Positions 1 through 12,700 of a stretch of 64,000 nt of DNA are shown here, one piece after another; the first letter of the stretch is position 1, and every line of letters starts with the position of its first letter. This stretch comes from Dictyobacter alpinus (lineage in GTDB: Bacteria > Chloroflexota > Ktedonobacteria > Ktedonobacterales > Ktedonobacteraceae). The stretch lies in assembly GCF_003967575.1 (NCBI RefSeq), contig NZ_BIFT01000001.1:4836001-4900000 (forward strand), read 5' to 3'. The notes under the pieces were generated by a model. It had not been told where the DNA came from and made no database searches. It was given only the letters and a program-made list of their open reading frames with translations. The translations under genes and the position numbers were made by a program.

Positions 1-540
1 ATCTGCAATTGCTGGAGCCTTTCACAGATGAAGAGCAACTGCTCTTCATCTGGAAGCGCCGCCAGTCGTTCCTGCTCCTCCCGGTTGATGGCGGGCTGGG
101 TTTGCAGAATTTCTTTGACCAGTCCCGCGTCACTTGTATCTGGTCTGGCCGCTATCTGTTCAGGCTGCGGCTGTGTATCTGGGGCTGAGCTATCAATGAG
201 CGCGAGGACGGCTACCTCCTCTCCTTTTTGCTGTAACTGGTGCGCGATCTCAAAGGCGATGACTCCTCCTAACGACCAGCCGCCAAGGCGATAGGGGCCG
301 TGTGGGTGCACCGTCTGGATGGCTGTAAGGTAGTGTGTCGCCAACGTTGGTAGCTGGCTGTAGTCATCGTCATTGGCGAAGAAGGGTGCCTGGAGCGCGA
401 AGAAGGGTTGCTCTGGACCCAGATGATGCGCTAGGTCCCGATAGCACAGCACGTTACCACCTGCTGGATGGATGCAGAAGAAAGGTGGAAGCGCGCCCTG
501 GGTATTGAGTGGCACCAGGATGGACCTCTGGTTATAGGCG
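1..540 (-). other. Type I thioesterase domain (truncated by window)
   Basis: It follows the last PCP through FFCIHPAGGN. GWSLGG carries the nucleophile and LALIDSSAP probably holds the catalytic Asp. It should release the full-length peptide by hydrolysis or cyclization; the sequence does not say which. Confidence 0.88.
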
Positions 541-3500
541 TCTGTTTGCTGCCGTACGATCATCGCGAGCTCAGCCAGGGTGGGATGTTGAAACAGGGCC
601 GTTAAATCGAGTTCACGTCCAAATTGTTTGTAGATACGCGAGATCAGCTTGACGGCAAGGATAGAATGGCCGCCAAGGTCGAAAAAATTATCGGAGATGC
701 TGGTGGGCGCTCGTGCTAGCATGTCTTCCCAAATCTGCCAGAGCTGCAATTCAATTTCGTCTCGCGCTGGCACCTGCGCCTGCCTGGTGTGCTCCTGGGT
801 GAGTTCGCTGCCACCAAATCGCTGCTGGATCTCGGTCTCTTGTGCTGCGGCGAGAAATGTTCGATCTAGCTTACCATTTCCTGTGAGTGGCAGGGATCGC
901 AGGATGATGAAGGCGGTGGGCAGCATATAGACTGGGAGGTAGCGGGCGAGAAAGTGCTGTATCTCTTCCGCGGTGGGCAATGAGCCTTTGTGGAGGGTGA
1001 GATAGGCTACCAACTCCGCCCCTCTGCCCGCGCGATTGCGCCAGATAATCGCGCAATCGCGCACCTTTTCATGCCGGAGTAGCACAGACTCGATCTCGCT
1101 GATCTCGACGCGGAAGCCTCGTATCTTTATCTGCGTATCGGCGCGGCCAATGTATTCTATCTGATCATTCTCGATCCATCTGGCGAGATCACCTGATTTG
1201 TAGAGGTAGGTGTTGGACCCCTGTTTGAATGGATGCGCCAGGAAGCAACTGGCGGTCTGTTCCGGCTGCTGGAGATAGCCGGCCGCCAGGCCTGCGCCCC
1301 CCAGGTAGAGTTCTCCGATCACCCCTCGGGGCTGTATCTGCAGGGCTGAATTCAGGATATAGGCCTCTGTGTTCGCGATGGGTTGCCCGATGGGGATACT
1401 TCTCTGGGTGCTATCAGCCATCTGTCTGACCGCTTCATGGCTCACGATGTTTATGATGCAGCCGATCGTGGCTTCGGTCGGCCCATAGTGATTGATGATG
1501 GTACCCTGGTAGCCCACCTGTTCCAGCTGCTTCATGAGCGCCGGAGGGAGTAGCTCTCCGCCCAGCACGAGATAGCGGCGCGGCAGGCATCCCTGACCCA
1601 CCTCGGGCGATGCGAGTAATGCTGAAAGATGGCCGGGTACAATTTTAAGTATATCAATGGGATGATGAGCGTTGTACTTCGCGAAGGCGTTCGCCGAGGT
1701 GATGATTTCGTATGGGAGTATATGCAGACAACCTCCGGAGGCGAGCGAGCAAAAGATAGCTGTGTTGCCAAGGTCAGCCGCTAACGTGGAGACGGTGGCG
1801 AAGTGCCTTCCGGCTGTGTCAGCAATGACACTGCTCATCGCCTGTGTATAATTGACCACTCCTCGATGGCGTACCATGATGCCTTTAGGCACCCCTGTAG
1901 AGCCAGAGGTATAGATAATATAGGCCAGATCTTCTAATCCGGTGATGTTGTCAAGATTGGCGTGCTCCGCCTGTGCGATGCGGGGATCGGTGTCGAGCGC
2001 GAGCATGTCGCATCCTATCGCGGTCAGGTGGTCCGAGAATTTTTGCTGCGTTAAGAGTATCCTGGCATCGAGCTGCTGCAGTTGATAGGCGAGGCGCTCC
2101 ATGGGATGCTCGGTATCCAGTGGCACATACACGCCGCCAGCCTTTAATATGGCCAGTAAGCCGACCAGTGCTGTCACTGAGCGCTCCATATAGATGCCGA
2201 CGGCAATATTGGGTCCGATCCCTAGCTGGCGTAAGAGTCGAGCGACCTGATTAGCCTCGCTGTTGAGCTGCTCATACGTGCGGGTTTCGTCTCCACAGCG
2301 AACCGCGATGGCGGATGGATACAGGCGTGCCTGCTGCTCAAATTGTTGAGCTAATGTCAGGGCTGGTAGGGGGCAGCGCACCCCGGTCCCCATCTGGATG
2401 ATCCCCTGTTGCGCGCTCTCGGTTAGCAGTGGAAATGCCTGGCATGTCTTCTGCGGTGACGCGAGAATGCCCTGCAGCAATACCTCAAGGCAGCTGCGCA
2501 ATGCATCGATCGTTTCAGCTGTGTAGTGGTATGCATTGTAGGAGAACTGCAGTTGCAGCAACTGCTCGCTTTCTATGACCGTTAGTTTGAGGGCGAAGGG
2601 TTCGATGACTGTGCGGCTGTGTTGGATCGTGCAACGCATAGATGAAGGGCTATTTCTCATGTTCCAATCGACGAACTCATAGCTGATTGGCATGTATGGC
2701 ATGTCCTGCCGCTCTAGCTCTGAAGAGGGCCAGTCAAAGTAGAGTTGGTTGGCGTAGACTTCCTGATGCGTGTAGTCTACCTGCGCTAACAGCTGTTCAA
2801 AGGTCATCTCCTCTGTGAATGCGGTGTACAGGGGCAGTAGACGTGTATACGGACCTATGGCTGTAGCTAATTCTTCATACATCCTGCCATTGCAGGTGAC
2901 TCCTACCCGGCTGGCGTACTGATTCGTCAGGCGCGCGAGGAGTAGCTGCCAGCAAGTAAGCATAAATGTTTCGCTGGAAGCACGCTGTCGCTGGATGATA
3001 TGTTGAATGCGGGTCAGATCCTCTGCTTTGAGCGTGAGTGGCGTATGGTGCTGTTGCGGTGCAAATTGTCGTAATCCGGCACTGGGATCACAAGAGTCTA
3101 GGATGAGAGGCAACGGCATTCTCCTGGCGGTAGCAATATCGGTATCGGTGGTAGACCAGAAGCGTGCTTGTGCCTGACCCTCTTCGGATGCGCGTTGCTC
3201 GTCTTGCCAGGCCGATATGTCCACATATTGCAGTTGCTCTTCCTGCTGGGGTTCGTCGCTTCGCCCCTGCGCTGCCATCTCATAGTGCGCTAGCACCTCT
3301 TCCATGAAGATTCTGAGTGTGGCGCTATCGGCGCAGAGGGCATCTAAGCTCAGCAATAGCACATGCCGTTCGGAAGATTGCTGCAGGAGGTTAGCCCGTA
3401 TGAGCGGGCCGTTCTCTCTCTGGAATGGTTCATCCCATAACTGCTGAAAGTATTGCTCGATCAACTGTTCATGCCGGGCTGCACTGTCTTGTGGCAGGAC

Positions 3501-3761
3501 CTGTAACGGACAATCGAAACGGCCCGACGCTTGGATGATCTGCAGGGGGATATCCATTCCCGCTACGGTCGTGAAGGTGGTACGCAGGATCTCGTTGCGC
3601 TGTACGACGTCTTGCAGCGCTTGCTGTAATATAGTTGGCTGGATGGTTCCTGTGAGCGCGAGCGCACATTGAACACGATAATACGGCTGTTCATGGATCA
3701 GTGCTTGTAAGCGCGTTTGTTGTAACGACAGATGGGCGCCCTGTAAGCCTGTTGAAGACAT
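1..3761 (-). CDS. Terminal NRPS module X-A(Asp)-PCP-TE (3' end beyond window)
   Basis: Last gene in assembly order. It adds the final residue and releases the product. The frame is open from the ATG at 3761 to the window edge (about 1253 codons); I checked the same frame at the X motif, A3, PCP and TE motifs. Domains: condensation-like X (about 1-430) with LDALCADSA near residue 140 where HHxxxDG belongs; A domain (about 455-970) with YTSGSTG near 620 and NGKLDR near 964; PCP with DLGGHS near 1029; thioesterase from about 1075 with GWSLGG near 1160 holding the nucleophilic Ser. The pocket reads DLTKVGHIG, the established Asp code. The start lies 6 bp after the preceding stop, with AAGGAG 11 bases upstream. 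The TE is truncated by the window, so its catalytic His is not seen. X cannot be a normal condensation domain; the C domain ending the preceding protein probably does that job. Confidence 0.93.
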   Translation of the reverse strand, partial: MSSTGLQGAHLSLQQTRLQALIHEQPYYRVQCALALTGTIQPTILQQALQDVVQRNEILRTTFTTVAGMDIPLQIIQASGRFDCPLQVLPQDSAARHEQLIEQYFQQLWDEPFQRENGPLIRANLLQQSSERHVLLLSLDALCADSATLRIFMEEVLAHYEMAAQGRSDEPQQEEQLQYVDISAWQDEQRASEEGQAQARFWSTTDTDIATARRMPLPLILDSCDPSAGLRQFAPQQHHTPLTLKAEDLTRIQHIIQRQRASSETFMLTCWQLLLARLTNQYASRVGVTCNGRMYEELATAIGPYTRLLPLYTAFTEEMTFEQLLAQVDYTHQEVYANQLYFDWPSSELERQDMPYMPISYEFVDWNMRNSPSSMRCTIQHSRTVIEPFALKLTVIESEQLLQLQFSYNAYHYTAETIDALRSCLEVLLQGILASPQKTCQAFPLLTESAQQGIIQMGTGVRCPLPALTLAQQFEQQARLYPSAIAVRCGDETRTYEQLNSEANQVARLLRQLGIGPNIAVGIYMERSVTALVGLLAILKAGGVYVPLDTEHPMERLAYQLQQLDARILLTQQKFSDHLTAIGCDMLALDTDPRIAQAEHANLDNITGLEDLAYIIYTSGSTGVPKGIMVRHRGVVNYTQAMSSVIADTAGRHFATVSTLAADLGNTAIFCSLASGGCLHILPYEIITSANAFAKYNAHHPIDILKIVPGHLSALLASPEVGQGCLPRRYLVLGGELLPPALMKQLEQVGYQGTIINHYGPTEATIGCIINIVSHEAVRQMADSTQRSIPIGQPIANTEAYILNSALQIQPRGVIGELYLGGAGLAAGYLQQPEQTASCFLAHPFKQGSNTYLYKSGDLARWIENDQIEYIGRADTQIKIRGFRVEISEIESVLLRHEKVRDCAIIWRNRAGRGAELVAYLTLHKGSLPTAEEIQHFLARYLPVYMLPTAFIILRSLPLTGNGKLDRTFLAAAQETEIQQRFGGSELTQEHTRQAQVPARDEIELQLWQIWEDMLARAPTSISDNFFDLGGHSILAVKLISRIYKQFGRELDLTALFQHPTLAELAMIVRQQTDAYNQRSILVPLNTQGALPPFFCIHPAGGNVLCYRDLAHHLGPEQPFFALQAPFFANDDDYSQLPTLATHYLTAIQTVHPHGPYRLGGWSLGGVIAFEIAHQLQQKGEEVAVLALIDSSAPDTQPQPEQIAARPDTSDAGLVKEILQTQPAINREEQERLAALPDEEQLLFICERLQQLQ

Positions 3762-3767
3762 ATGCTG

Positions 3768-6700
3768 TTATTCTCCTTGCTGTGATGGTAGTTCTAGACG
3801 TTGGCCTTTGCTCTGACGGAGCTTCTGACGTATTCCCCGCTGACCGCGCTCTTTCTCTTGCTCGGTGTATATCTCCAACTGACCCAGCGGCACATCGGGT
3901 GCGTGCACGATGCTTTGCAGCAGCACTTCAAAATAGTGCATCAGCCTTTCAATTGTCGCGGGCTTGAAGCTGTCCGTACTATAGTTGATGGTGCCCGTGA
4001 GTCCTTCTCCTTCCTCGTGCATAAAGAGGGCGAGCTCAAATTTGGTGGTGGCGCTGGCCGTTTCAATTTCGCTGATCTCAAGCTCCCCTTTGCCGTTCTC
4101 CTGCGCCTGCGGTGTGTTTTGGAGCACGAATAGGACCTGAGCCAGGGGCATGCGATTGGCGCTTCGCTCTGGCTGCAGCCTCTCGACCAGCATTTCAAAT
4201 GGCGTATCCTGGTAGGTATAGGCTTCCAGGACAATCTCGTGTGTCTGCCGTAGCAGGGTGCGGAACGACTGATAGCTTTCTACCTGGCTGCGGATGATCA
4301 GGAGATTTACAAAGAAACCGATCAGACCCTCGACCTCCATCTGGTTGCGATTGGCGATATCTGTTCCAATCGCGATATCCGTTTGCCGGGTGATGCGTTG
4401 AAGCAATATCTGGAAGGCCGTGATCAGCGTCATGAACAGGGTTGCGCCCTCCTGACGTGTGAGTTCCACGAGATCGCGTGTCAACTGCTGCGACAGGGTG
4501 AATGTGTATCGCGCTCCTCGATAACTCTGCTTGTCCGGGCGTGGATGATCAAGGGGGAGTTCAATGGGTTGTACGCCATGGAGCTGTATCTCCCAGTAGC
4601 GTAGTTGCTGCTCTAAAACGTCTCCTTGCAACCACTGGCGCTGCCATCGGGCAAAGTCAGCGTACTGTATCGGAAGATCGGGTAGTGCCGCTGGCCGCCC
4701 TGCCGCGAAGCCCTGATACAACTGGCTGATCTCCTGCGAGAGAATGCCCATTGACCATGCATCAGCGATAATGTGGTGCATGGTTAGCAGGAATATGTGC
4801 TTATCCGCCCCGAGATGCAGCAGTGTTGTTCTGAGTAATGGACCCTGTGCCAGGTTAAATGGTCGATTCGCTTCCTGTTGGGCCAGTTGTTGTACCAGTA
4901 TCTCCTGTTCGTGCCGTGGAGACCCGCTTAGATCAACGCTAACGAGATGAGGATACATGGTCGGCGCAACCTGCTGATACGGGTTGCCATTCTGCATGCC
5001 GAAGGTGGTGCGCAAGATCTCATGACGCTCAATGATGCTCTTCAGGCTCCGCAGCAGCGCCTGTACATGTAGGGGACCACGCAGACGTAACGCGGTCGGG
5101 ATATTGTAGGCGGGACTCTTTGGTTCCAGCAGGTGCAGGAACCAGAGACGCTGTTGCGCGAAGGATAACGGCATGGCGTCCTGGCGAGGCTGTGGCACGA
5201 GTGGAGGCGTGCTTATGCCCTGCTTATGCCGTTGCGTCGCCTCTATATGTGAGGCTAGCGCCGAGATGTGTGGATATTTAAAGATATCGCTCAGGGGGAG
5301 TTCAATCTGGAAGAGTACGCGTATGCGCGAAACGAGCTGGGTGGCCAGCAGCGAATGGCCGCCCAGCGCGAAGAAGTTATCCTCAATACCAACCGTCGGG
5401 ATCTGGAGCAGGCTGCAGTAGATGTTGGCGAGCGTCTCTTCGATAGGAGTACGTGGCGTGCCTACCTTTCTCTGTTCCCACTCGGCGCTGACTGGCGCGG
5501 GCAGTGCCTTGCGGTCAAGTTTGCCGTTGGAGGTCAGCGGCAGCTCTGAAAGCCACATCCAGCGCGCGGGCTGCATGGCAAGCGGCAAGCTGGCCTGGAG
5601 ATACGTTTGTATCTCGCCAAGCCTTCTGAGCGTATCGATAGGCTCCATGTCACGTTCCGGGACCAGATAGGCGATCAACTGCGGATTGTGCTGGCTGTCG
5701 GGCTGCGTGGTAACGACGGCATCGCGCACCGCCGGATGGCGTTCCAACTGCTGCTCGATCTCGCCGAGTTCGATGCGCTGGCCACGGATCTTGACCTGGA
5801 AATCGAGGCGGCCCAGGTAGCTGAGCGTGCCATCCTCCAGCCAGCGCACACGGTCCCCGGTCCGGTAGAGGCGCGCCCCCGGCTGCTGGCTCAGCGGATC
5901 AGGCACGAAGCGCTCGGCGGTCAGGGCCGGACGCTCGGCGTAGCCGCGAGCCAGACCGATGCCACCCAGATAGAGCTCGCCCGGTACGCCGATGGGCAGC
6001 GGTCGCAGTCGCTCGTCAAGTACATAGACGCGCAGGTTGGCGATCGGTCGACCAATGGGGACCTCGCGCCGCAGGCTCTCAGGCTGACAGGTCCAGGCGG
6101 TCACATCGATGGCCGCCTCGGTGGGTCCGTACAGATTGTGCAGCCCGGCTCCCAGACGCGCGAAGAAGCGCTGCTGCAGCTCGAAGGAGAGGGCCTCCCC
6201 GCTGCAGATAACATCGCGCAGACTCTGACAATGGCTGACCTCAGGCTCCTGCAGGAAGACCGAGAGCATCGAGGGGACGAAGTGGCACAGACTTACTGCC
6301 TGCTGCCGGATCAGCGCGACCAGATAGGCGCTATCGCGCTGGCCCTCGGGGGCGGCCAGCAACAGACGAGCGCCGGCGAGCAAGGGCCAGAAGAACTCCC
6401 AGACGGAGACATCGAAGCTAAAGGGGGTCTTCTGCAGGACGCAATCGGTGGCATCGAGCTGGTAGCGTTGCTGCATCCAGAGCAGGCGGTTGAGCAGAGC
6501 CTGCTGGGTATTCATAGCCCCCTTGGGCAGGCCGGTGGAGCCGGAGGTGTAGATCATATAGGCCAGCTGCTCAGGATGGACGAGGGTGGGTAGGGGAGTG
6601 TCGGACTCCCCGTCGACCAGGATCCAGTCACGATCCAGGCACAGGCGTCGGCAGTCGGACGAAGGCAGCAGGGGGAGCAGAGGATGCTGGGTCAGCACAA

Positions 6701-9700
6701 GGGAGAGATGGGTATCCTCGATCAAGAAGCGCAGGCGCTCGGTGGGATAGTCGGGATCGAGGGGGACGTAGGCGCCACCGGCCTTGAGGACGGCGATGAT
6801 GGCGATGACGAGTTCCAGGGAACGCTGCAGGCACAGACCGACGAGGCGGTCGGGACCGATGCCCTGGGCGCGCAGGAAGTGGGCGAGCTGATTGGAGCGG
6901 CGCTCCAGTTCCCCATAGCTGAGCTGCTGCTGCTCAAAGATCACGGCGATGCGATCCGGGTCGCGCGTACACTGCTGCTCAATCAACTGCTGCAGAGACT
7001 GCTCCGCTGCCCCATAATGGGTCGCTGTGTTGTTCCAATCATGGATGAGCAGAGCCTGCTCTCTCTCTTCCAGGAGAGAGATATCCTGAATGCATTGGCT
7101 GTCATCCGTTACCAGGGCTTCAAGGATACGCAACCAGTGCGCTACCATGCGTGCGATGAAGCCATCGTTGAAGAGATCGGTGTTGTATATCATCTGGCAC
7201 GAAGCGCTTTGTGGTTGTGCCTGTATCTGTAAGGTGAGATCAAATTGCGCATGTGTCTCGGCCACCGGCAGGCCGCTGATCTCTACATCTACCAGCTTTT
7301 CACGCAACAGGTTATCTTGCTCCAGGGTAAACATAACCTGGAATAACGGCGACATAGTCAGGTCGCGCTCAGGTTGTAGTACCTCAACCAACTTCTCAAA
7401 TGGTGTATCCTGGTTGCTATATGCCTCCAGGCATACTTTGCGGACGCGCTGCAGGATCTGCCTGCACGTTGGATTACCCGCCAGGTCGCCGCGCAAGACC
7501 AGCGTATTGCTGAAGAAGCCGATCAGCTCTTCGAGATCGCGTTCGCGCCGGTTGGCAATAGGTGTCCCAACAGTGATGTCTGTTTGCCCTGTATATCTGG
7601 TGAGCAGGATCTGGAAGGTTGCCAGCAGCGCCATGAAGAGCGTGATGCCCTCCGTCTTGCAGAGCCTGTCGAGTCGGGAATACAGCTGCGCTGGTATGTC
7701 TACCTGATACTGTGCGCCCCGATAGGTCTGCACCGTTGGTCTTGGACGATCCGTGGGTAGCTGTAAGGGAGAGACGCCTTGAAGCTGCGTCTTCCAGTAG
7801 GCCAGCTGTTTCTCCATTACCTCTCCCTCCAACCATTGCTGCTGCCAGATGGCGAAATCCGCGTATTGCAGGGGAAGGTCAGGAGTCGATGATGTGCGAC
7901 CCTGTGCAAATGCCTGGTAATGCCTGATGAGTTCCTGCTCTAATATATCCATCGACCAGCCATCTGAGATAATGTGGTGCATGGTAAGCAGGAGGATATA
8001 CTCCTCTTCTTGTAAGCAGAGCAGGGTTGCACGCAGCAGTGGACCCTGCGCGAGATCAAATGGCTGTAGCGCCTCCTGCTGTGCCAGTCTTTGGGCGATC
8101 ACCAGGCTCTCGTCTTGTGGCAGGTGGCTGAGGTTAATCAAAGTACAGTATTGTGGGCTGGCCGCGTGAATGCGTTGTACAGGTTTTTCATTGACGGTCG
8201 GGAATGTTGTACGTACGATCTCGTGACGCCGCTGGATCTCTGTCAGGCTATGCTGCAATGCCAGGCGTTGCAGCCTGCCCTTGATGCGTACCGCGCCCGA
8301 GAGATTGTATGCGCTATTACCTGGTTTGAGCTGATCGAGGAACCAGATGCGCTGCTGGGCAAAGGAGAGTGGAACATCCTGACCGTGGGCTACCGGTGTT
8401 AATGGGACGCGTGCGCCAGCCGGTGCCCCCTGAATCCTCTGTGTGATCTGTTGTGCTAACTGTTCCACCGTTGGCGCCTCGAAGAGCAAGCGTAGCGGAA
8501 TCTCAACCTCCAGTATTTCTTGCAGCCGTGTCATCAGCCGGGTCGCCAGCAGTGAGTGGCCGCCTGCTTCAAAAAAGTTGCTCTGGTGGTTGACCTGCGT
8601 AAGATTGAGCAGTTGGCTATACTGACTGGCGATAATCTCTTCGAGCTGTGTATAGGTTGCCTCCACCGGTTGGCTGCCGAGATCAGGCTGCTGGTCGGGA
8701 GCAGGGAGCACCCTTCGATCCACTTTCCCATTCGCCGTAAGTGGGAGCTGTTCCAGCTGTACAAAGTAGGCCGGAACCATATACTCGGGCAGCGTTTGGC
8801 GCAGGTGGTCTCGTAACTGCTGCGTCGCGATCGTGCTGTTGGGCTGAGCGATGACGTAGGCGACCAGGCGCTGGTCCGTCTCGCTGACTCGCCACAGGGA
8901 GACGACGGCCTCGCGCACGGTTGGATGCTGGACCAGTGCCGCCTCAATCTCTCCGATCTCGATGCGCAGGCCGCGTAGCTTGATCTGCTGATCGCCGCGC
9001 CCCAGGTATTCTAGCCGTCCGTTGGCTCGGTAGCGTACCACATCGCCGGTGCGGTAGAGGCGCTCCCCCGGTGTCGCGCTGAAGGGATCGGGCAGGAAGC
9101 GCTCGGCGGTCAGTCCCGCCTGCCGGAAATAGCCACGGGCCACGCCCTGGCCACCGATGAACAGCTCGCCGGGAACACCCGGTGGCACGAGCTGACCGGC
9201 GCGATCGAGCACATAGAGGGTGGTGTTGTCGAGTGGAGCACCCAGCGGGACCGGCGAGGTCCGCTCCAGCGCCGCCAGCCGGGCGGCGGCCGACCAGATG
9301 GTGGTCTCGGTTGGTCCGTACAGGTTCCACAGGGTGCGCGCCGGACGCAACTGGGAGGCCAGCGCCGGGGGAAAGGCTTCACCGCCGCAGAGCACCTGCA
9401 GGTCCGCATGCGGTCGCCAGTCGGTGGTGAGCAGGAGCTGCCAGGTGGTGGGGGTAGCCTGCATGATGGTGATGGCCTCTTCGTCCAGGTGCCGGGCCAG
9501 GGCGGCGCCATCGGAACTGAAGTGGCGAGGGGCCAGGGAGATCTGGGTTCCGCAGAGCAGGGGCAGGAAGATCTCCAGGGCGGCGATATCAAAAGAGATG
9601 CTGGTGATGGCCAGCCAGCGATCCTGCTCCTGCAACTGCAGACGAGGAAGCATTGCGGCCAGGAAATTGAGCAGGTTGTGCTGTGTGACCATGACGCCTT

Positions 9701-12700
9701 TGGGTCGCCCGGTGGAACCGGAGGTGTAGATGACATAGGCGAGCTGGTCAGGATGGAAGGCCACAGTGGACGTGAGGGGCAAGAGGTCGGCCTGCGGGTC
9801 CAGCAGTTGAGGCCAGAGCTGATCGAGGCACAGTGGCAGGCTGGCGTGATCGCCGACGAGGGGCAACAGGTCCTGCTGGGTCAGCAGGAGCAGAGGCCGG
9901 ACCTCATCGAGGATGGTGCGCAGACGCTGTGCGGGATAGGAAGGATCGAGGGGCAGGTAAGCCGCGCCGGTTTTGAGGACGGCGAGCAGGGCCAGCAGGA
10001 GATCGGGTGAGCGCTGCAGGCAGAGGGGGATGCAGTGCTCGGGACCGATGCCGTGGCGCTGCAAGAAGGAGGCGAGCAGGTCAGCGCGGTGATCGAGTTC
10101 GGAGAAGGTGAGCAACTGATCCTGGAAGGAGAGCGCGACGCGATCGGGGTAGTGAGCCGCCTGCAGCGATAAGGCCTGGGGCAGCGAGAGTTGGGAGGAG
10201 GAAGGAACGGCGGAGTCGTTCCAGGTGTGCAGGAGCAACTGCAGCTCGCGTGGAGTGAGCAGAGGGAGTGCGCTCAGGGGAGAAGAGGGCCGGGCCACGA
10301 TGCCCTCCAGCAAGACCTGCCAGTGTTCCAGCATGCCCGCGATCGTCTCGGCCGCGAAGAGATCGCTATTGTACTCGACCTCGCACAGCAGCCCCTCTTG
10401 CGTCTCGGTTGTTATCAACGTCAGATCGAATTTCGCGCTGGTGTATTCTTGCTCCAACATATCGATGTTAAGATCTATCGTACCCTGCGGCAGTGAATCG
10501 CTGGCCGTTGGTCGTGTGGTTTCCAGCATAAACATGACCTGGAAGAGCGGTGAGCGGCTCAGGTCGCGCTCGGGCTGTAGCGCCTCCACCAGTTTCTCAA
10601 AGGGCACATCCTGATGGGCGTATGCCTGCAGCGTTGTCTCACGCACACGCGCGAGCAGCTGACGGAAAGCGGGATCTCCAGCAAGGTCACTCCTCATGAC
10701 CAGGGTATTGACAAAGAAGCCGATCAACTGTTCGAGCTCGGTGTGGGTGCGCCCCGCGATCGGTGTGCCGACCGCGATATCGTCCTGTCCACTATAGCGG
10801 GCCAGCAAGACCTGGAAGGCCGTCAGCAAGGTCATGAATAGCGTTGTTCCTTCACGTTGGCCCAGGGCTTTTAATTGATCGAGGAGGGATGGTTCCAGGA
10901 GCGCCCCCTGCCGTGATCCGCGAAACGTCTGGATAGCTGGACGCGGATAGTCCGTAGGCAGATCAAGGACCGCAAGATCCTGGAGCTGCTGCTTCCAATA
11001 GCGAACCTGTGCCTCCAGCACCTCTCCTTGCAGCCATCGTTGCTGCCAGAGAGCGAAGTCCGCGTACTGGACCGGAAGCTCTGGTAGCGCTACCTCCGCG
11101 CCTGCTATCAGCGCGGGATAGAGTTGGTAGATTTCGCGCAGGAAGATCTCCATCGACCAGCCATCTGAAATACTGTGGTGCATGGTAAATAGCAAGACAT
11201 GTTTGCGTGCGCTTAAGCGCAATAGCCGGCTCCTGAAGAGTGGTCCTCGCGCCAGGTCGAAGGGCTGGTTCGCTTCTTGCGCGGCCAGGTGTCGCACGAT
11301 AGCATCGTGGTGCTGCTGGGGGATCGCCTCCAGGTCGTGAACCGTGAGCTGATAGTCGTTTGCCTGTACTATAACCTGAATCGGCTCTCCTGCGTACATC
11401 TGGAAGGTTGTACGCAGGCTCTCGTGCCGTTGGATGATAGTGTAAAGGCTTTGCCGCATGGCTTGAACGTTGAACTCGCCCTGCAGCAGAACCGCAGCTG
11501 GAATATTGTAGCTGGTGCCTCCAGGCTCCAGTTGATCAAGGAACCAGAGCCGCCTTTGCGCGAAGGATAGCGGGATCGCCTCTTCTCTCTTTTCCGGAAG
11601 CAATGGCGGGAAGGTAGCGTGCCCTTCCTCGAAGCGTGTCTGCTGCACGCGCCGGGAGATGCTGGCAATGGTTGGCGCTTCAAAGATGCTGCGCAGAGGG
11701 ATCTCGGCATCCAGGATGTGCCGTAGGCGTGCGACGATCTGGGTCGCCAGCAGTGAATGGCCACCGATCTCAAAGAAGTTTTCATCTTTGCCGATCTCCC
11801 CGCGTCCCAGAACCTCCTGGTAGATGCCTGTGATGACCTCTTCCAGGGGCGTGAGATGTTGATAGGTTGTCGAGGGAGATGTCTGATCAGTGCTATCCCA
11901 CTCGTACGTGGCGAGCGCCTGGCGATCAATTTTCCCATTGGCGGTAAGCGGAAAAGCGGGCAAGATGACCAGCGATGAAGGCAGCATATACGCTGGCAGC
12001 AACATTTGCAAATAGCTTCGCAGGTCACTGCTGGTCAGCGGCACATCGTCCTGCTTGACGATGTAGGCGACCAGGCTTTTACGCTGCTGGCTATCCTCTC
12101 TTTCCAGCGCCAGGGCTGACTTTACCTCGGGATGCTGCATGATGACCGCTTCGATCTCCCCCAGTTCGATCCTGAAGCCGCGAATCTTTACTTGCTGATC
12201 CAGGCGTCCAAGAAATTCAATCTGTCCATCAGGTCGAAAACGCGCGAGATCTCCTGTACTATAGAGGCGTCCGCCCGGTTGCGCGCTAAATGGATTGGGG
12301 ATAAATGCGCTGGCTGTACGTTCCGCCGCCCTGAGATAGCCTCGCCCCACTCCACTTCCCCCCACAAAGAGCTGTCCTGGTACCCCGATGGGCAATGGCT
12401 GCAACCGCTCATCGAGGATATAGATCTGGGTGTTGGCGATAGGGGTACCAATCGTGATGGTGCTTTCATCCGCTTCCGGCGCGTGGCGCAAGATGGCATG
12501 GGTGACGTCATCGGAACATTCGGTCGGACCATATGCGTTCACCAATGGCGTAAGCGCATTGCAGGCAAACCAGCGCCGGCAGAGATCGGGCGCGAGCGCT
12601 TCTCCGGTTACGAGGAGCCAGCGCAGCGCTGGCGCGTCCTGACTATCGTCCAAAAGCATGGCTAGCAGCGATGGTACTATTTCGAGTACCGTAATGCCAT

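Noticed and set aside
1..3761. Possible frameshifted or dead terminal gene
   Set aside because: The X, A3, carrier and GWSLGG motifs all lie in one frame when positions are checked. The gene is simply cut by the window.
9110..9736. Minus-strand frame of about 208 codons, also seen at 31424-32050
   Set aside because: It is a +1 shadow of the Gly A domain, whose true frame runs through without interruption.
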